Shown piece by piece: positions 1 through 9,401 of a DNA stretch of 64,000 bases (position 1 is the first letter of the stretch; every line of letters begins with the position of its first letter). Origin of the DNA: Burkholderiales bacterium. Its GTDB lineage: Bacteria > Pseudomonadota > Gammaproteobacteria > Burkholderiales > Usitatibacteraceae. The notes beneath the pieces were generated by a model. The model worked only from the letters and a program-made list of their open reading frames with translations, had not been told where the DNA came from and ran no database searches. The stretch lies in assembly GCA_025359985.1 (NCBI GenBank), contig JANYDB010000018.1, forward strand, positions 1-64,000, in the 5' to 3' direction. The position numbers and the translations under genes were made by a program.

Positions 1-207
1 GAGGCCATTGGCCAGATCGCGCTGGCGCTGCAACATCGGCAGACGCACCAGCGCATGAGTGCCCGTCATAAAGGCGCGGCCACGTTCGATCAAATATTTA
101 TCGTCAAGCGAAATGGAATCGAAACGGGCGGTCGCGTTGGACACATCAGCCGGGTCAGGCGTATGGGCCGACTGAGATTCAGGGGAAGAGACAGGAACAG
201 CAGACAT
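1..207 (-). CDS. Indolepyruvate:ferredoxin oxidoreductase family protein, N-terminal fragment
   Basis: This is the first 69 codons of a gene that runs off the left edge; it is not in the ORF track because no stop is present. The ATG at 207 is preceded by GAGGAG at good spacing. The translation starts MSAVPVSSPE and then reads LDDKYLIERGRAFMTGTHAL and VRLPMLQRQRD. That pattern is typical of the N terminus of the large fused 2-oxoacid:ferredoxin oxidoreductases, which oxidise indolepyruvate and related aryl-pyruvates to acyl-CoA with ferredoxin as acceptor. The thiamine-diphosphate and iron-sulfur regions lie outside the window, so the call rests on the N-terminal motif alone. Upstream on the same strand there is a cluster of short palindromes that may hold its promoter or operator. 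Confidence 0.75.
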   Translation of the reverse strand, partial: MSAVPVSSPESQSAHTPDPADVSNATARFDSISLDDKYLIERGRAFMTGTHALVRLPMLQRQRDLANGL

Positions 208-558
208 CAACAACTCCTCAAAATTTTGTTCTGGGATCAATAATCTGGGCGGCCCAGATTTAGCATGCGCTTTTGCAACATGCTACTCACTAAACTCGAC
301 ACACAGAATTGTGTTCCGGTCGAGAAGCGCGCGCAAGTGTACCGGAAAACTCGGGACTCGTCAGAAAGCAGCCAGACTGCAAGCAAGCTATGAGGCACTA
401 GGCTGGTTACAGAGTGGCTACTCGATAAGTTAGGGCACGCTTTACGCTAGCTGAAAATCGCTCACAGCCTCCAGTTTTACAAACGAAGGAGCAGATCATA
501 ATCTGCATAAAACAACGCGGCAGTATCGCCGCCAAGCGTAGCAAATCACGGCAAACGC
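208..558. promoter_or_regulatory. Intergenic region with three consecutive dyads upstream of the oxidoreductase gene
   Basis: No credible gene was seen in these 351 bases. The part nearest the leftward oxidoreductase gene holds three inverted repeats in a row. The first is AATCTGGGCGGCCCAGATT (242-260), a perfect palindrome around one central base. The second is TAGCATG/CATGCTA (261-285). The third is CTCGAC/GTCGAG (295-324), enclosing ACACA/TGTGT. Their position upstream of the 207 start suggests an operator or leader structure. None is followed by a clear T-run, so a terminator is less likely. The remaining bases, 330-558, show nothing I recognise. Confidence 0.4.
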
Positions 559-3500
559 TTAAGAAGCCTTCTCCACATTTACCGTATTGTCTTTTGGACG
601 TCGATCAATGAGCTTGTTGAGCGGATCTATACCGGCTTTTGCGGGCTTTTTATCAACCGTCAGGATGTACTCATTTTCCTCTTTTTCGATTTTGCGCTTC
701 TCGATAAAAATGGGCACACCTTTTTCATCTAGTACGCCGATATCGATCCAGTCGGCGAGCGGCACGTCTTCTTCTTTACCCAGTTTGTCGGCTTTGCGTT
801 TTTTGGCAATCACACTCAGCGTAACCTCGAATTTACCGTTCGCCAGTTCCTTATAACTTGCTTTGGACGCGCGGTTATCGTAGAGCACAATATTTTCAAA
901 CATATCGTCGATGATGTACTGCAAATGAGACGGCGTCACCGCACGAAAATGATTGATCAGCATGGTTGAATTTGGATACGGCGGGCCTTTAAAGGCGGTC
1001 TCTTCGCGGAACGCTTTAATCGCAGCATTCACGTTTTTTTCACCAATATAATCCTGCAATGCGTACATCACCAGGCTGCCTTTGTTGTAATGGATATAAC
1101 CCTGATTTTCAACGCGTCCAAGGGGCAATTCTTTTTTCTGCTCAAAGGCGCGGCCCATCAGGTAGCGATCCAGTTCATAGGCAAGAAATTTTTGCATCTT
1201 GGCTTCGCCATATTTTTGCTTCATCACCATCAGCGCGGAATACTGTGCCAGCGTTTCCGAAAGCATCGTGCCGCCCTGAACAGCGCCGCCAATCACTTGA
1301 TGCGCCCACCACTGATGCGCCGCCTCGTGTGCCGTAATGTAATACGGGTAATCCAGATCTTTCGGATCATCCTTACGCACGCGGGCAATAAAACCGATGG
1401 CCTCCGAATACGGAATCGTATTCGGAAACGCCTGCGCAAAACTGGCATAGCGCGGGAATTCAATAATCCGGAATTGTTTATGCTGATACGGGCCGAATGC
1501 TTCGGTGTAATAGGCCAGTGATGCTTTCACCGAAGCAAACATGCTTTCAAGGTTATAGCTATGACCGGGCTGATAATAAATTTCAATCGGCACATCGCCG
1601 GTCGGGCCTTGCCACACATCTTTTTTAATTTCATAGCGAGCCGATTGAAAAGCAAAAAACTTCAAAATAGGCACATCCATTTTGTAGGTGAAATACCGGC
1701 GGCCGTTTTCTTGCCATTCACGCTGCAAATAGCCAGGGGCAATGGCGATTTGATCGCTTTCCGTACCAACGGTGGCTTCAAAATCAATCCAGTCTGAATC
1801 ATTGGAAATGTAATTACGCTGCAGACCTTTGACATCATCACGATCCGGCATGCGCTCTTTAGCGGCGAGCCCGAATTTTTTGCGATCCTGATCACGCCCC
1901 ACTTCGTTGCCATCCTGATAGCCAATGAAGGGCAAGATGCTGGCCGCATTAATAAAGGTGCCGTTATAAACCACTTCGGTATTGGAGCCCGAATTTTCAA
2001 ACCCGTTAGTAGGTTGTTCAATGTCAAAAGTCAGCGTGGTTTCAGCACCTGCAGCCAGCGGCGTTTTGAATTTGTAAATCCGCGTGCCCAATTTTTCATT
2101 ATTCTCGATTAACTCCGTCGGCGCGCTGAATTCAAGCTGGTGATAAATGAGCGCTTGGGCTTTGGCAAAACCCAATTGAATTTTTTCAACTGGCTGCTCG
2201 TTCTTGTTTTTAAGCTGGTAGGTACCGACCATGCGCACCCGCTGCTGACGCGGGAACAAATCAGTTTTAACTTTCACCGCCGTGATGCGTAACTGCGGGT
2301 CCTGAGCACTGGCTTTGTAAAGCTTTTCATATTCGACCTGCTGCTTCTGGCCCTCATTTGACGTCTGATAATGATTCAACACATTGGTGTTGTAAAAAAT
2401 AAAGCTGCCCAAACCAACAAACACCAAACCAAATACAGCACTGGTTGCAAGCAGCGGCCTCGTCACACGACTGCGCGCAATCACCCAGCGCTCGCGCCAG
2501 CCAGCGGCCGTACCACGCGTCCAAAATAAATAACCCACGATCAGCAACAAAATAGCCGCTGCAAGCCAATACGCCTGATACGTAAACAGGCGCGGCAGAA
2601 AATGACCATAACCATTCATGTCCGAATAGATTACCGAGGGCACGGATGCGAATTTATACAGATTGTGTTCAAAGCCCATCAGCCCGGCAAACGAGATCAG
2701 CACGTAATACACAATCATCAAAAAATGACCGAGATACTTATTGTTGATGACGCTATGAATTGCAATCGCCAGCGCGCACAGCAGCCAGTAATCGAGCAAT
2801 GAAATACCCAGCATGTTGATGGCGTAATGGCCCAATTCAAAATTGAAGTAACCCTTCGACGCCTGAATCGCTATCCCGCAAAGCATCAGCATCAACTGCA
2901 GTATCACTGGCACCAGCATCAATGCCAGCAGCTTGGCGGTCAATGGCAACCAGGTAGGTGACGGCATGGCGTCAAGGATTTGATCAAGCCGTTGGTCACG
3001 CTCGCGCCACACTAGCTCGCCCGCATAAAAAGTGATGATGATGAGCATGAATAATGCGAAGCTGCCGTTCACCAAACCGATGATTTGATACGTCACGGGC
3101 CAAGTGCTGGTGCCATACGCATCACCCAGTGTGGTGGCCGCGAAAATCAAAAACAACAGTCCTGCAAACACCAGTACGCCAAAATAAATATTCTTGACCG
3201 TTTCAATAAAGTTAAGCCATGTCAGGCGCGGCAGCATCGACAATCCGCTTGACTCAGATGCCGCAAACCCCAGGCTGGGCGCGGTTTTCCGGGCAATTGC
3301 CTGGATTGAGGCAAAATTCGCGATGGCTTCATCAGAAATATCTTCGCTTGCTTTTTTGGATTTTTTCGGCTTCTTGACAGCACGCTCAGCCGAAAATTGT
3401 CCAAATGAAAAACGCCAAAAACAGAACACAGTTGCGCTAACCGCAACGCCCAGCCACAGCAGACGATTCCATAGCAGCACGCCCTCAAGCGGCACCAGCC

Positions 3501-4227
3501 GGATATTGCGTTCGGCCACCGTCCAGTATTCGGTTATGCGCGCCATCGCCGAGCTGCCAAATGGATCAATCAATGCGGCGATTGTTTTATTATCCATATC
3601 GCGCGTGAGTTGCAGCGCGATCAGGTAACCCAGCATCAACAGCACGCTGCCGATATACACCGGCAACATTTTGCGGGTCAGGGTGGCAATGACAAAAAAC
3701 AAGCTGCCGATCAGCAATGCATTCGGCAGCAGGATCATCAAATAAGGCCACACATAGGCGAGTAGCCGATTCGGCCCGACCCGCTCCGCATCTAGCCCTG
3801 GTAGCAAGGTGGCGAGAAATGCGCCCAACCCGATACTACTAAAGATCAGCAGCACCACCACAAAAGCGCCCAAAAAACGACCGCCCAGGTATTGGAATTT
3901 ATTGATCGGAGAGGTAAAGAAAAAATGGTGTGACCGATATTCAAAATCCTGCTGCACCGAGCGGCCCATCACAGTCGCCATGATGATGAGGCCGAACATG
4001 CCCAAAATTGACACCGTCTGCGAGAGCGCGAACGGTGAATTGATAAACACTTTGCCGGAACCAAAAGAAATATTGGCTTCTTTGAAGATGCCACCCGCCG
4101 CCGCAATCCACAATAATGCGATGGTGAAAAAGACACCAAAATACACCCAAGTGGAAATGCGTGAGAGGCGGGTTTTTAGCTCGAAGCGGGCGATAGACCG
4201 GGTAGTCTTGAATGCAGATGTGCGCAC
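559..4227 (-). CDS. ABC transporter permease fused to M1-family metallopeptidase
   Basis: The protein of about 1222 residues has two parts. Residues 1 to about 630 contain many hydrophobic segments of an ABC-2 type exporter permease. After one more membrane segment, the last 550 residues form an extracytoplasmic M1 (gluzincin) peptidase domain. The zinc motif HEAAHQWW lies near residue 965, with a Glu in SETLAQY as the probable third ligand; there are 19 residues between the second His and this Glu, one more than in classical M1 enzymes. The ORF track starts at 4293, but that overlaps the upstream ATPase gene. The GTG at 4227 follows the ATPase stop by ten bases and has GAGGGG in front of it, so it is the better start. 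The partner ATPase is directly upstream. Substrate is unknown; processing or export of peptides is inferred. Confidence 0.85.
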   Translation of the reverse strand: MRTSAFKTTRSIARFELKTRLSRISTWVYFGVFFTIALLWIAAAGGIFKEANISFGSGKVFINSPFALSQTVSILGMFGLIIMATVMGRSVQQDFEYRSHHFFFTSPINKFQYLGGRFLGAFVVVLLIFSSIGLGAFLATLLPGLDAERVGPNRLLAYVWPYLMILLPNALLIGSLFFVIATLTRKMLPVYIGSVLLMLGYLIALQLTRDMDNKTIAALIDPFGSSAMARITEYWTVAERNIRLVPLEGVLLWNRLLWLGVAVSATVFCFWRFSFGQFSAERAVKKPKKSKKASEDISDEAIANFASIQAIARKTAPSLGFAASESSGLSMLPRLTWLNFIETVKNIYFGVLVFAGLLFLIFAATTLGDAYGTSTWPVTYQIIGLVNGSFALFMLIIITFYAGELVWRERDQRLDQILDAMPSPTWLPLTAKLLALMLVPVILQLMLMLCGIAIQASKGYFNFELGHYAINMLGISLLDYWLLCALAIAIHSVINNKYLGHFLMIVYYVLISFAGLMGFEHNLYKFASVPSVIYSDMNGYGHFLPRLFTYQAYWLAAAILLLIVGYLFWTRGTAAGWRERWVIARSRVTRPLLATSAVFGLVFVGLGSFIFYNTNVLNHYQTSNEGQKQQVEYEKLYKASAQDPQLRITAVKVKTDLFPRQQRVRMVGTYQLKNKNEQPVEKIQLGFAKAQALIYHQLEFSAPTELIENNEKLGTRIYKFKTPLAAGAETTLTFDIEQPTNGFENSGSNTEVVYNGTFINAASILPFIGYQDGNEVGRDQDRKKFGLAAKERMPDRDDVKGLQRNYISNDSDWIDFEATVGTESDQIAIAPGYLQREWQENGRRYFTYKMDVPILKFFAFQSARYEIKKDVWQGPTGDVPIEIYYQPGHSYNLESMFASVKASLAYYTEAFGPYQHKQFRIIEFPRYASFAQAFPNTIPYSEAIGFIARVRKDDPKDLDYPYYITAHEAAHQWWAHQVIGGAVQGGTMLSETLAQYSALMVMKQKYGEAKMQKFLAYELDRYLMGRAFEQKKELPLGRVENQGYIHYNKGSLVMYALQDYIGEKNVNAAIKAFREETAFKGPPYPNSTMLINHFRAVTPSHLQYIIDDMFENIVLYDNRASKASYKELANGKFEVTLSVIAKKRKADKLGKEEDVPLADWIDIGVLDEKGVPIFIEKRKIEKEENEYILTVDKKPAKAGIDPLNKLIDRRPKDNTVNVEKAS

Positions 4228-4237
4228 GTCATTCCCC

Positions 4238-5179
4238 TCAGTTCGAAACAACGGCGTCAGCCATGGCCGAGTCAACACCGCTATACGCACCACCCTGATT
4301 CACAGCACCCAAGTGTCCGCCAATCGCTGCAAAATAAGTATCTTCCAGAGTCGGCTCAACCGCCTCAAACATGGAACCTGGCGAGCCCTCGCTGATCACA
4401 TGAATGCGGGTTTTCCCTGACAGCAGGCGCGTTGAAATAACCGGATATTTTTTCCTAGCGTCGTCAATTTCATGCCGCGCCACGGAGGCCGCCCAGATGC
4501 GGCCTTTCAGTCGGTGCGTGAGTTCATCGGGCTGCCCGGTTAACAACACTTCGCCTTTGTTGATAATCGCCATATTCGGGCACAAGTCACTTACGTCGGA
4601 GACGATATGCGTGGATAAAATAACCACGACCTCTTCACCAATATCGGCCAACAGATTATGGAAGCGAACCCGTTCTTCTGGATCCAGTCCTGCGGTCGGC
4701 TCATCAACAATAATCAGCTTGGGATTGCCGAGCAAGGCTTGCGCAATACCGAAGCGCTGGCGCATGCCGCCAGAAAAGCCGCCCAGCGCTTTAAAGCGCA
4801 CATTAAACAAGTTGGTCTGTCGCAATAAACCGATTACGATTTCCTGGCGCTCAGTCTTGTTGTTGAGCCCTTTTAACTCCGCAAAATGCGTCAATAAATC
4901 CAGGGCCGAAACCTTGGGATAGACTCCGAAATCCTGCGGCAAATAACCCAACTGGCGCCGCACGCCGTCTTTATCCTTCAACACATCCAACGTACCCATT
5001 TGCGCTGAACCGCTATCAGCATCCTGCAGCGTCGCAAGGGTGCGCATCAAGCTGGACTTACCCGCACCGTTGGGCCCCAGCAAGCCGAACATGCCGCTGG
5101 GGATGGTCAGGGTCACGTTTTTGAGCGCTTGAACACCGTTAGGATAGGTCTTGGAGAGGCCGCGAATGATGAGTTCCAT
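4238..5179 (-). CDS. ABC transporter ATP-binding protein
   Basis: This 313-residue protein is the cytoplasmic ATPase of the exporter formed with the permease/peptidase fusion immediately downstream. All nucleotide-binding motifs are intact: Walker A GPNGAGKSS near residue 37, the signature FSGGMRQR near 135, Walker B LIIVDEPTAGLD near 156 and the switch His in STHIV. The family is that of single-domain ATPases paired with ABC-2 permeases, used for drug, lipid or peptide export. The C-terminal 90 residues are an accessory extension common in these exporters. The gene is first in a two-gene operon; its stop is ten bases before the likely GTG start of the permease, and the TGA overlaps the GA-rich ribosome binding site of that gene. 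Confidence 0.9.
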   Translation of the reverse strand: MELIIRGLSKTYPNGVQALKNVTLTIPSGMFGLLGPNGAGKSSLMRTLATLQDADSGSAQMGTLDVLKDKDGVRRQLGYLPQDFGVYPKVSALDLLTHFAELKGLNNKTERQEIVIGLLRQTNLFNVRFKALGGFSGGMRQRFGIAQALLGNPKLIIVDEPTAGLDPEERVRFHNLLADIGEEVVVILSTHIVSDVSDLCPNMAIINKGEVLLTGQPDELTHRLKGRIWAASVARHEIDDARKKYPVISTRLLSGKTRIHVISEGSPGSMFEAVEPTLEDTYFAAIGGHLGAVNQGGAYSGVDSAMADAVVSN

Positions 5180-5422
5180 GGTCTGATTTTTTCAGGAATT
5201 AAAGATGGCGAAGTATTGCAGGCATTTGGGAATGGCACAACCAATCATGCGACGAAATGCATATGGGTGTGATGAACGGCGTAGCAGGCAGCACTTAAAT
5301 CTGTAAAATTAAATGGCGTTGATAAAAATTATTTTCATTTCATCTCATTTCACTTTGTTCCGTCCTTTCCATTCTTTTCATCCTTTTCATCTTCCTCAAT
5401 CGTTCATCTAAAGAAGAGCGCC

Positions 5423-6853
5423 ATGCCGCCATTTTTTGCCAGGTTCCTGGTTTTGCCACCACTGTTGTTGACACCCATGCTAATGCCTGGCTGCGCCATA
5501 GTCGATCCGCACAACATGTTAAGCCGCCAGCGTACTGCCGTGGTGATCCCGGATACACCGGTGCCGCTGCTGGCTACGGATGCCTGGAAAAAAGAGGCGC
5601 TTGACTATGTGTGGAATACGGTTAATGAAAAATACTACGATCCGAAATTTAATGGGGTGGATTGGCGTGCGGTGCGCGTTAAATATGAGCCCTTGTTACA
5701 AGCCGCCAACAGCGACGATGAATACTGGGAGCTGCTCGACAAAATGACCGGTGAGTTAAAAGATTCACACACCCGCGTGCATTCGCCCAAACAGGTTGAG
5801 CAGCAGCGTAATAATGAATCCCACTCACTCGGCCTCGGCTTTGCGGAAATGGCCAATTCGCTGGTGCTAACCAGTGTTCATCCGGAATCTGACGCGTACT
5901 GGGCAGGTGCACGCATCGGGATGACAATCAAGACCATCAATGGCGAGCCCGCACTGGCGCTTTACCGGCGTCTTGCCTTTGAGACGCGCGACTCATCCAC
6001 TCCTTGGGCACGCGTTCGCGGTGCGGTACGCAAAATCAATGCGGGCGATATTGACACCAGCGTCAGTATGACATTTGTGAGGGCTGGTACGTCTGCGGAC
6101 GGCGAAATTACCACCACCATGAAGCGCCGCAAATTTAAGACCCCGCCGAGTTTTACCAAACGCGTGCTGCCGTCCGGCTTTGGCTATATCCGTTTTTCCG
6201 GTTTTGTAGAATCATTGCGCGGCGAAGTTATTGACGCGATTGACAGCTTCAAAGACACACCCGGGCTCATCGTCGATTTGCGCGGCAATGGCGGCGGCTC
6301 CGCTGCCATGTCGCAGGCATTGATTACTAAATTTTTAAGCGATACCCAGAAGCCGGGACGCCTGCTTACCCGCACCGGCAAACCGATCACACTGTTTTTT
6401 ATCAAAACGATGGAGCTCGAGCCTGAACTCAAAGGTGACAAGCAAAAAGCTTACACCAAACCACTGGTTATTCTGACCAATGAAGCCAGCGCATCGGCTT
6501 CCGAGATGACGGCTGGCATGCTGCAGGATTTAGGCCGTGCGACGATCATTGGCGAGCGTAGTTGTGGCTGCTTGCTGGCCTATCTGGGCTATGCCGATGT
6601 GCCCGGCGGCGGCTGGCTGGCATACAGCGAAATTGGCTTCGTTTCCAAAAATGGTAGGCGCGTTGAGGCCAACGGCGTGATGCCAGATGTTACCGTGCAG
6701 CTCACACGCGATGACTATGTGCTGAATCGTGATCGGGTACTGGAAACGGCTGAAACTTTTTTAAGAAATAAAAAACCAACTGACGAAAAACGGGCGAACA
6801 TTACAACATCGGATGCAATCTCACCATCAACGCCAGCAGCGAACATAAAATAG
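5423..6853 (+). CDS. S41-family (C-terminal processing) peptidase, lipoprotein
   Basis: The 476-residue product has a short hydrophobic N terminus ending in LMPGC, a lipobox that predicts lipid attachment at Cys24. After a helical N-terminal region comes a PDZ-like segment (about residues 140-230), then the S41 catalytic domain with DLRGNGGGS and the nucleophile region EASASASEM. S41 enzymes trim or degrade exported proteins in the periplasm. The start has AAGAAGAG in front of it. The gene is divergent from the ABC operon, and its upstream region has a long pyrimidine-rich stretch (about 5330-5400). A PanE-like gene follows 45 bases after the stop, so co-transcription is possible, though the functions are not obviously linked. 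Confidence 0.85.
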   Translation: MPPFFARFLVLPPLLLTPMLMPGCAIVDPHNMLSRQRTAVVIPDTPVPLLATDAWKKEALDYVWNTVNEKYYDPKFNGVDWRAVRVKYEPLLQAANSDDEYWELLDKMTGELKDSHTRVHSPKQVEQQRNNESHSLGLGFAEMANSLVLTSVHPESDAYWAGARIGMTIKTINGEPALALYRRLAFETRDSSTPWARVRGAVRKINAGDIDTSVSMTFVRAGTSADGEITTTMKRRKFKTPPSFTKRVLPSGFGYIRFSGFVESLRGEVIDAIDSFKDTPGLIVDLRGNGGGSAAMSQALITKFLSDTQKPGRLLTRTGKPITLFFIKTMELEPELKGDKQKAYTKPLVILTNEASASASEMTAGMLQDLGRATIIGERSCGCLLAYLGYADVPGGGWLAYSEIGFVSKNGRRVEANGVMPDVTVQLTRDDYVLNRDRVLETAETFLRNKKPTDEKRANITTSDAISPSTPAANIK

Positions 6854-6898
6854 CAAACAGCGTAGCCATAAAAAGGCGTATCCGAGGAAATATTGACG

Positions 6899-7885
6899 AT
6901 GAAAATTTTAGTCCTTGGCGCAGGCAGTACCGGCGGCTATTTTGGTGGACGCCTGGCAGAAGCCGGGGCCGATGTCACCTTTTTGGTTCGCGAACGTCGC
7001 GCGCAGCAGCTTGCTCAACGCGACTTACAAATTGAGAGCCCCGCTGGCAACATCACGCTACCAGTCAAGACGGTGTTGGCAGCAAACTTGAAGCCAGAAT
7101 TTGACATCATCATTTTGGCCTGTAAAGCCTATGATCTTGAATCGAGCATCGCAGCGATCAAGCCCGCGATGGGCGCTGACACCAAGCCCGCGATGGGCGC
7201 CAGCATCGACACCCGCACCGGTACGGTTATCGTGCCACTACTGAACGGCATCGCTCACCTTGACTCGCTTGACGCCGCATTTGGCTCGGCACGCGTGATG
7301 GGCGGCACCTGCCAGATTGCCGCGACGCTTACTCCAGATGGCGTCGTCAAATCCATGGCTGACACACACTCCATCACATGGGGTGTGCGTGAAGGATTGC
7401 ATAAACCGCAGCAACAAAAAATCGCTGAAGCGCTGGGTGTGGCCTTCGCAAACACCACCGTCGCGTGGAAAATTTCTGATCACATCATGCTCGACATGTG
7501 GGAAAAGATCGCCTTCCTGTCGACCTTGGCAGCGATGACCTGCATGATGCGCGCCAATGTTGGTGAAATTCTCGCCACGCCCGACGGTAAAAACATCATG
7601 ACTCGTTATGTTCAAATAAGCATGGCAATCGCAGCGGCAGAAGGCTATCCGCCGCGCGCTGATGTGGTGGAACGATTCGAGAAAATACTGGATTCACAGC
7701 ACTCCACACTCACGGCCTCAATGCTGCGCGATCTTGAAAATGGCCATGAAGTGGAAGCTGATCATATTGTTGGCTACATGCTGAACAAAGCACGCGAACA
7801 CCATATTGACGATTATTTAATCGCGATGGCCTTTACACATTTGAAGGCCTATCAGCAGCGCCGACTGGGCAAACGGCGGTCGTAA
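6899..7885 (+). CDS. panE: 2-dehydropantoate 2-reductase family protein
   Basis: The protein begins MKILVLGAGSTGGYFGGRLA, a Rossmann NADPH-binding motif, and has the C-terminal helical domain of ketopantoate reductases, with the conserved lysine in MWEKIAFLSTLAAMTCMMRA near residue 200. The family reduces ketopantoate to pantoate in pantothenate synthesis, but many paralogues act on other 2-oxoacids, so the exact substrate is inferred. The ORF track uses a TTG at 6893; the ATG at 6899, nine bases after GAGGAA, is the more natural start and gives 328 residues. An in-frame 24-base-period duplication encodes KPAMGA twice near residue 90, in a surface-loop-like position. Confidence 0.8.
   Translation: MKILVLGAGSTGGYFGGRLAEAGADVTFLVRERRAQQLAQRDLQIESPAGNITLPVKTVLAANLKPEFDIIILACKAYDLESSIAAIKPAMGADTKPAMGASIDTRTGTVIVPLLNGIAHLDSLDAAFGSARVMGGTCQIAATLTPDGVVKSMADTHSITWGVREGLHKPQQQKIAEALGVAFANTTVAWKISDHIMLDMWEKIAFLSTLAAMTCMMRANVGEILATPDGKNIMTRYVQISMAIAAAEGYPPRADVVERFEKILDSQHSTLTASMLRDLENGHEVEADHIVGYMLNKAREHHIDDYLIAMAFTHLKAYQQRRLGKRRS
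7159..7200 (+). repeat. Short in-frame tandem duplication inside the panE-like gene
   Basis: An identical 18-base sequence, CAAGCCCGCGATGGGCGC, occurs at 7159-7176 and 7183-7200, giving a period of 24 bases, so the reading frame is kept. It encodes KPAMGA twice in a row, separated by two residues. This looks like a recent slippage or unequal-exchange event in a loop. Confidence 0.8.
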
Positions 7886-7904
7886 CTTATCGTGACATTG
7901 CGGC

Positions 7905-9305
7905 TTATTCAGGTGCGCTTGAATCCGTCGTTGAAGTTGACATTGACACTGATAATAAAGCGGCCGCCCGAACTGCCTCTGCTACCTTATTGGCCAGCGC
8001 CTCTACCTGAGCGCGTTTTTCGCCTTCGACCATCACGCGGATGAGCGGCTCCGTTCCGGATGCGCGCAACAGCACCCGACCCTTCCCTGCCAAATCAAGC
8101 TCTGCGTCAGACACGGCACGTTGAATATCCGCGTTAACCGCAAAATCAAGCTTTGCTGCAGTACGAACATTGACGAGTATCTGCGGATATAGTTTTAATT
8201 CTTCAGTGTAGTTAGCCAGTGAAGTCGAAGGGGTTCTCAATGCCGCCAGCACCTGCAACGCCGAGATAATGCCATCGCCTGTGGTGTGTTTGTCGAGGCA
8301 CAGTAAATGGCCCGAGTTTTCACCGCCCACTTCCCAGCCTTTTTCTCGCAACATCTCGAACACATAGCGATCACCCACGTTCGCCCGCGCGAACGGAATT
8401 TGCATGTCGGCGAAACATTTCTCCAATGCGAAATTGGTCATTAGCGTGCCAACTGCGCCGCCTTTCAGAACACCGCGTTTTTGGCGATCTTTAACGACTG
8501 CGTACATAAGCTGATCACCGTCAAACAGAGTGCCGTCCGCGTCGCACATCATGAGACGATCAGCATCGCCATCAAGTGCTAGCCCGAAGTGCGCCTGATG
8601 CTCGCGCACGGCATCTACCATGGTCTGCGGATGGGTAGCACCGCATTGATCGTTGATATTTAGACCGTTTGGATGATTCGCGATCGCGATCACCTCAGCC
8701 CCTAATTCACGGAATACTTTGGGTGCAACGTCGTACGCCGCACCTTCTGCGCAATCAAGCACAATTTTGTAGCCTTTGAGGTCGAACTCCACTGGAAATT
8801 TGCTTTTGCAAAACTCGATATACCGTCCGGCAGCATCTTCAACGCGTCGCGCTTTACCGAGCGATGCTGAAGGCATGGATTGCAATGGCTTATCAAGCTC
8901 AGCCTCAATTTCACGCTCAACCTGATCGGGTAGCTTTTGACCGTCGCCTGAAAAAAACTTGATACCATTATCGTCATAAGGATTATGCGACGCGGAGATC
9001 ATGATGCCCGCAGATAACCTTAGCGCGCGTGTGAGATAGGCTACAGCGGGCGTGGGCATGGGGCCTACGAGCAGCACATCAACCCCAGCCGCGGCCAAGC
9101 CAGCCTGAAGCGCGCTCTCCAGCATGTAGCCGGAAATACGCGTGTCCTTGCCGATCAACACTGCCGGATGAGTGCCATCGGCCGGTCGATGACTGGCGAG
9201 TACACGGCCTGCCGCGTTGCCGAGGCGCAACACAAAATCGGGGGTAATCGGCATTGCGCCGACTTTGCCGCGTACCCCATCAGTACCAAAATATTTTCTG
9301 CTCAT
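7905..9305 (-). CDS. glmM: Phosphoglucosamine mutase
   Basis: GlmM interconverts glucosamine-6-phosphate and glucosamine-1-phosphate, a cytoplasmic step toward UDP-GlcNAc for peptidoglycan and lipopolysaccharide. The protein opens with [15 protein letters not shown], has the phosphoserine loop in [19 protein letters not shown] near residue 100, the metal-binding DGDADR near 245, and the C-terminal phosphate-binding [15 protein letters not shown]. The ORF track starts at 9344; I prefer the ATG at 9305, which gives the usual family N terminus and about 466 residues. A Ser/Thr-rich tail of some 20 residues extends past the family end. In related genomes glmM normally follows folP directly; here an 8.5-kb MoxR-type module lies between them. 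Confidence 0.95.
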   Translation of the reverse strand: MSRKYFGTDGVRGKVGAMPITPDFVLRLGNAAGRVLASHRPADGTHPAVLIGKDTRISGYMLESALQAGLAAAGVDVLLVGPMPTPAVAYLTRALRLSAGIMISASHNPYDDNGIKFFSGDGQKLPDQVEREIEAELDKPLQSMPSASLGKARRVEDAAGRYIEFCKSKFPVEFDLKGYKIVLDCAEGAAYDVAPKVFRELGAEVIAIANHPNGLNINDQCGATHPQTMVDAVREHQAHFGLALDGDADRLMMCDADGTLFDGDQLMYAVVKDRQKRGVLKGGAVGTLMTNFALEKCFADMQIPFARANVGDRYVFEMLREKGWEVGGENSGHLLCLDKHTTGDGIISALQVLAALRTPSTSLANYTEELKLYPQILVNVRTAAKLDFAVNADIQRAVSDAELDLAGKGRVLLRASGTEPLIRVMVEGEKRAQVEALANKVAEAVRAAALLSVSMSTSTTDSSAPE

Positions 9306-9401
9306 GTTCATCGCCTGACTAAATAAATCATTACTGTTAAACATTATTATCGCCCACTATCGGCTTACGCCAGAACGGGCCCAGTCAAACCATAGCCTTA
9401 C

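Noticed and set aside
5330-5400. Pyrimidine-rich tract upstream of the S41 peptidase
   Set aside because: Noted as low complexity, with repeated TTTCAT-like words, but no regular unit or known regulatory motif could be defined.
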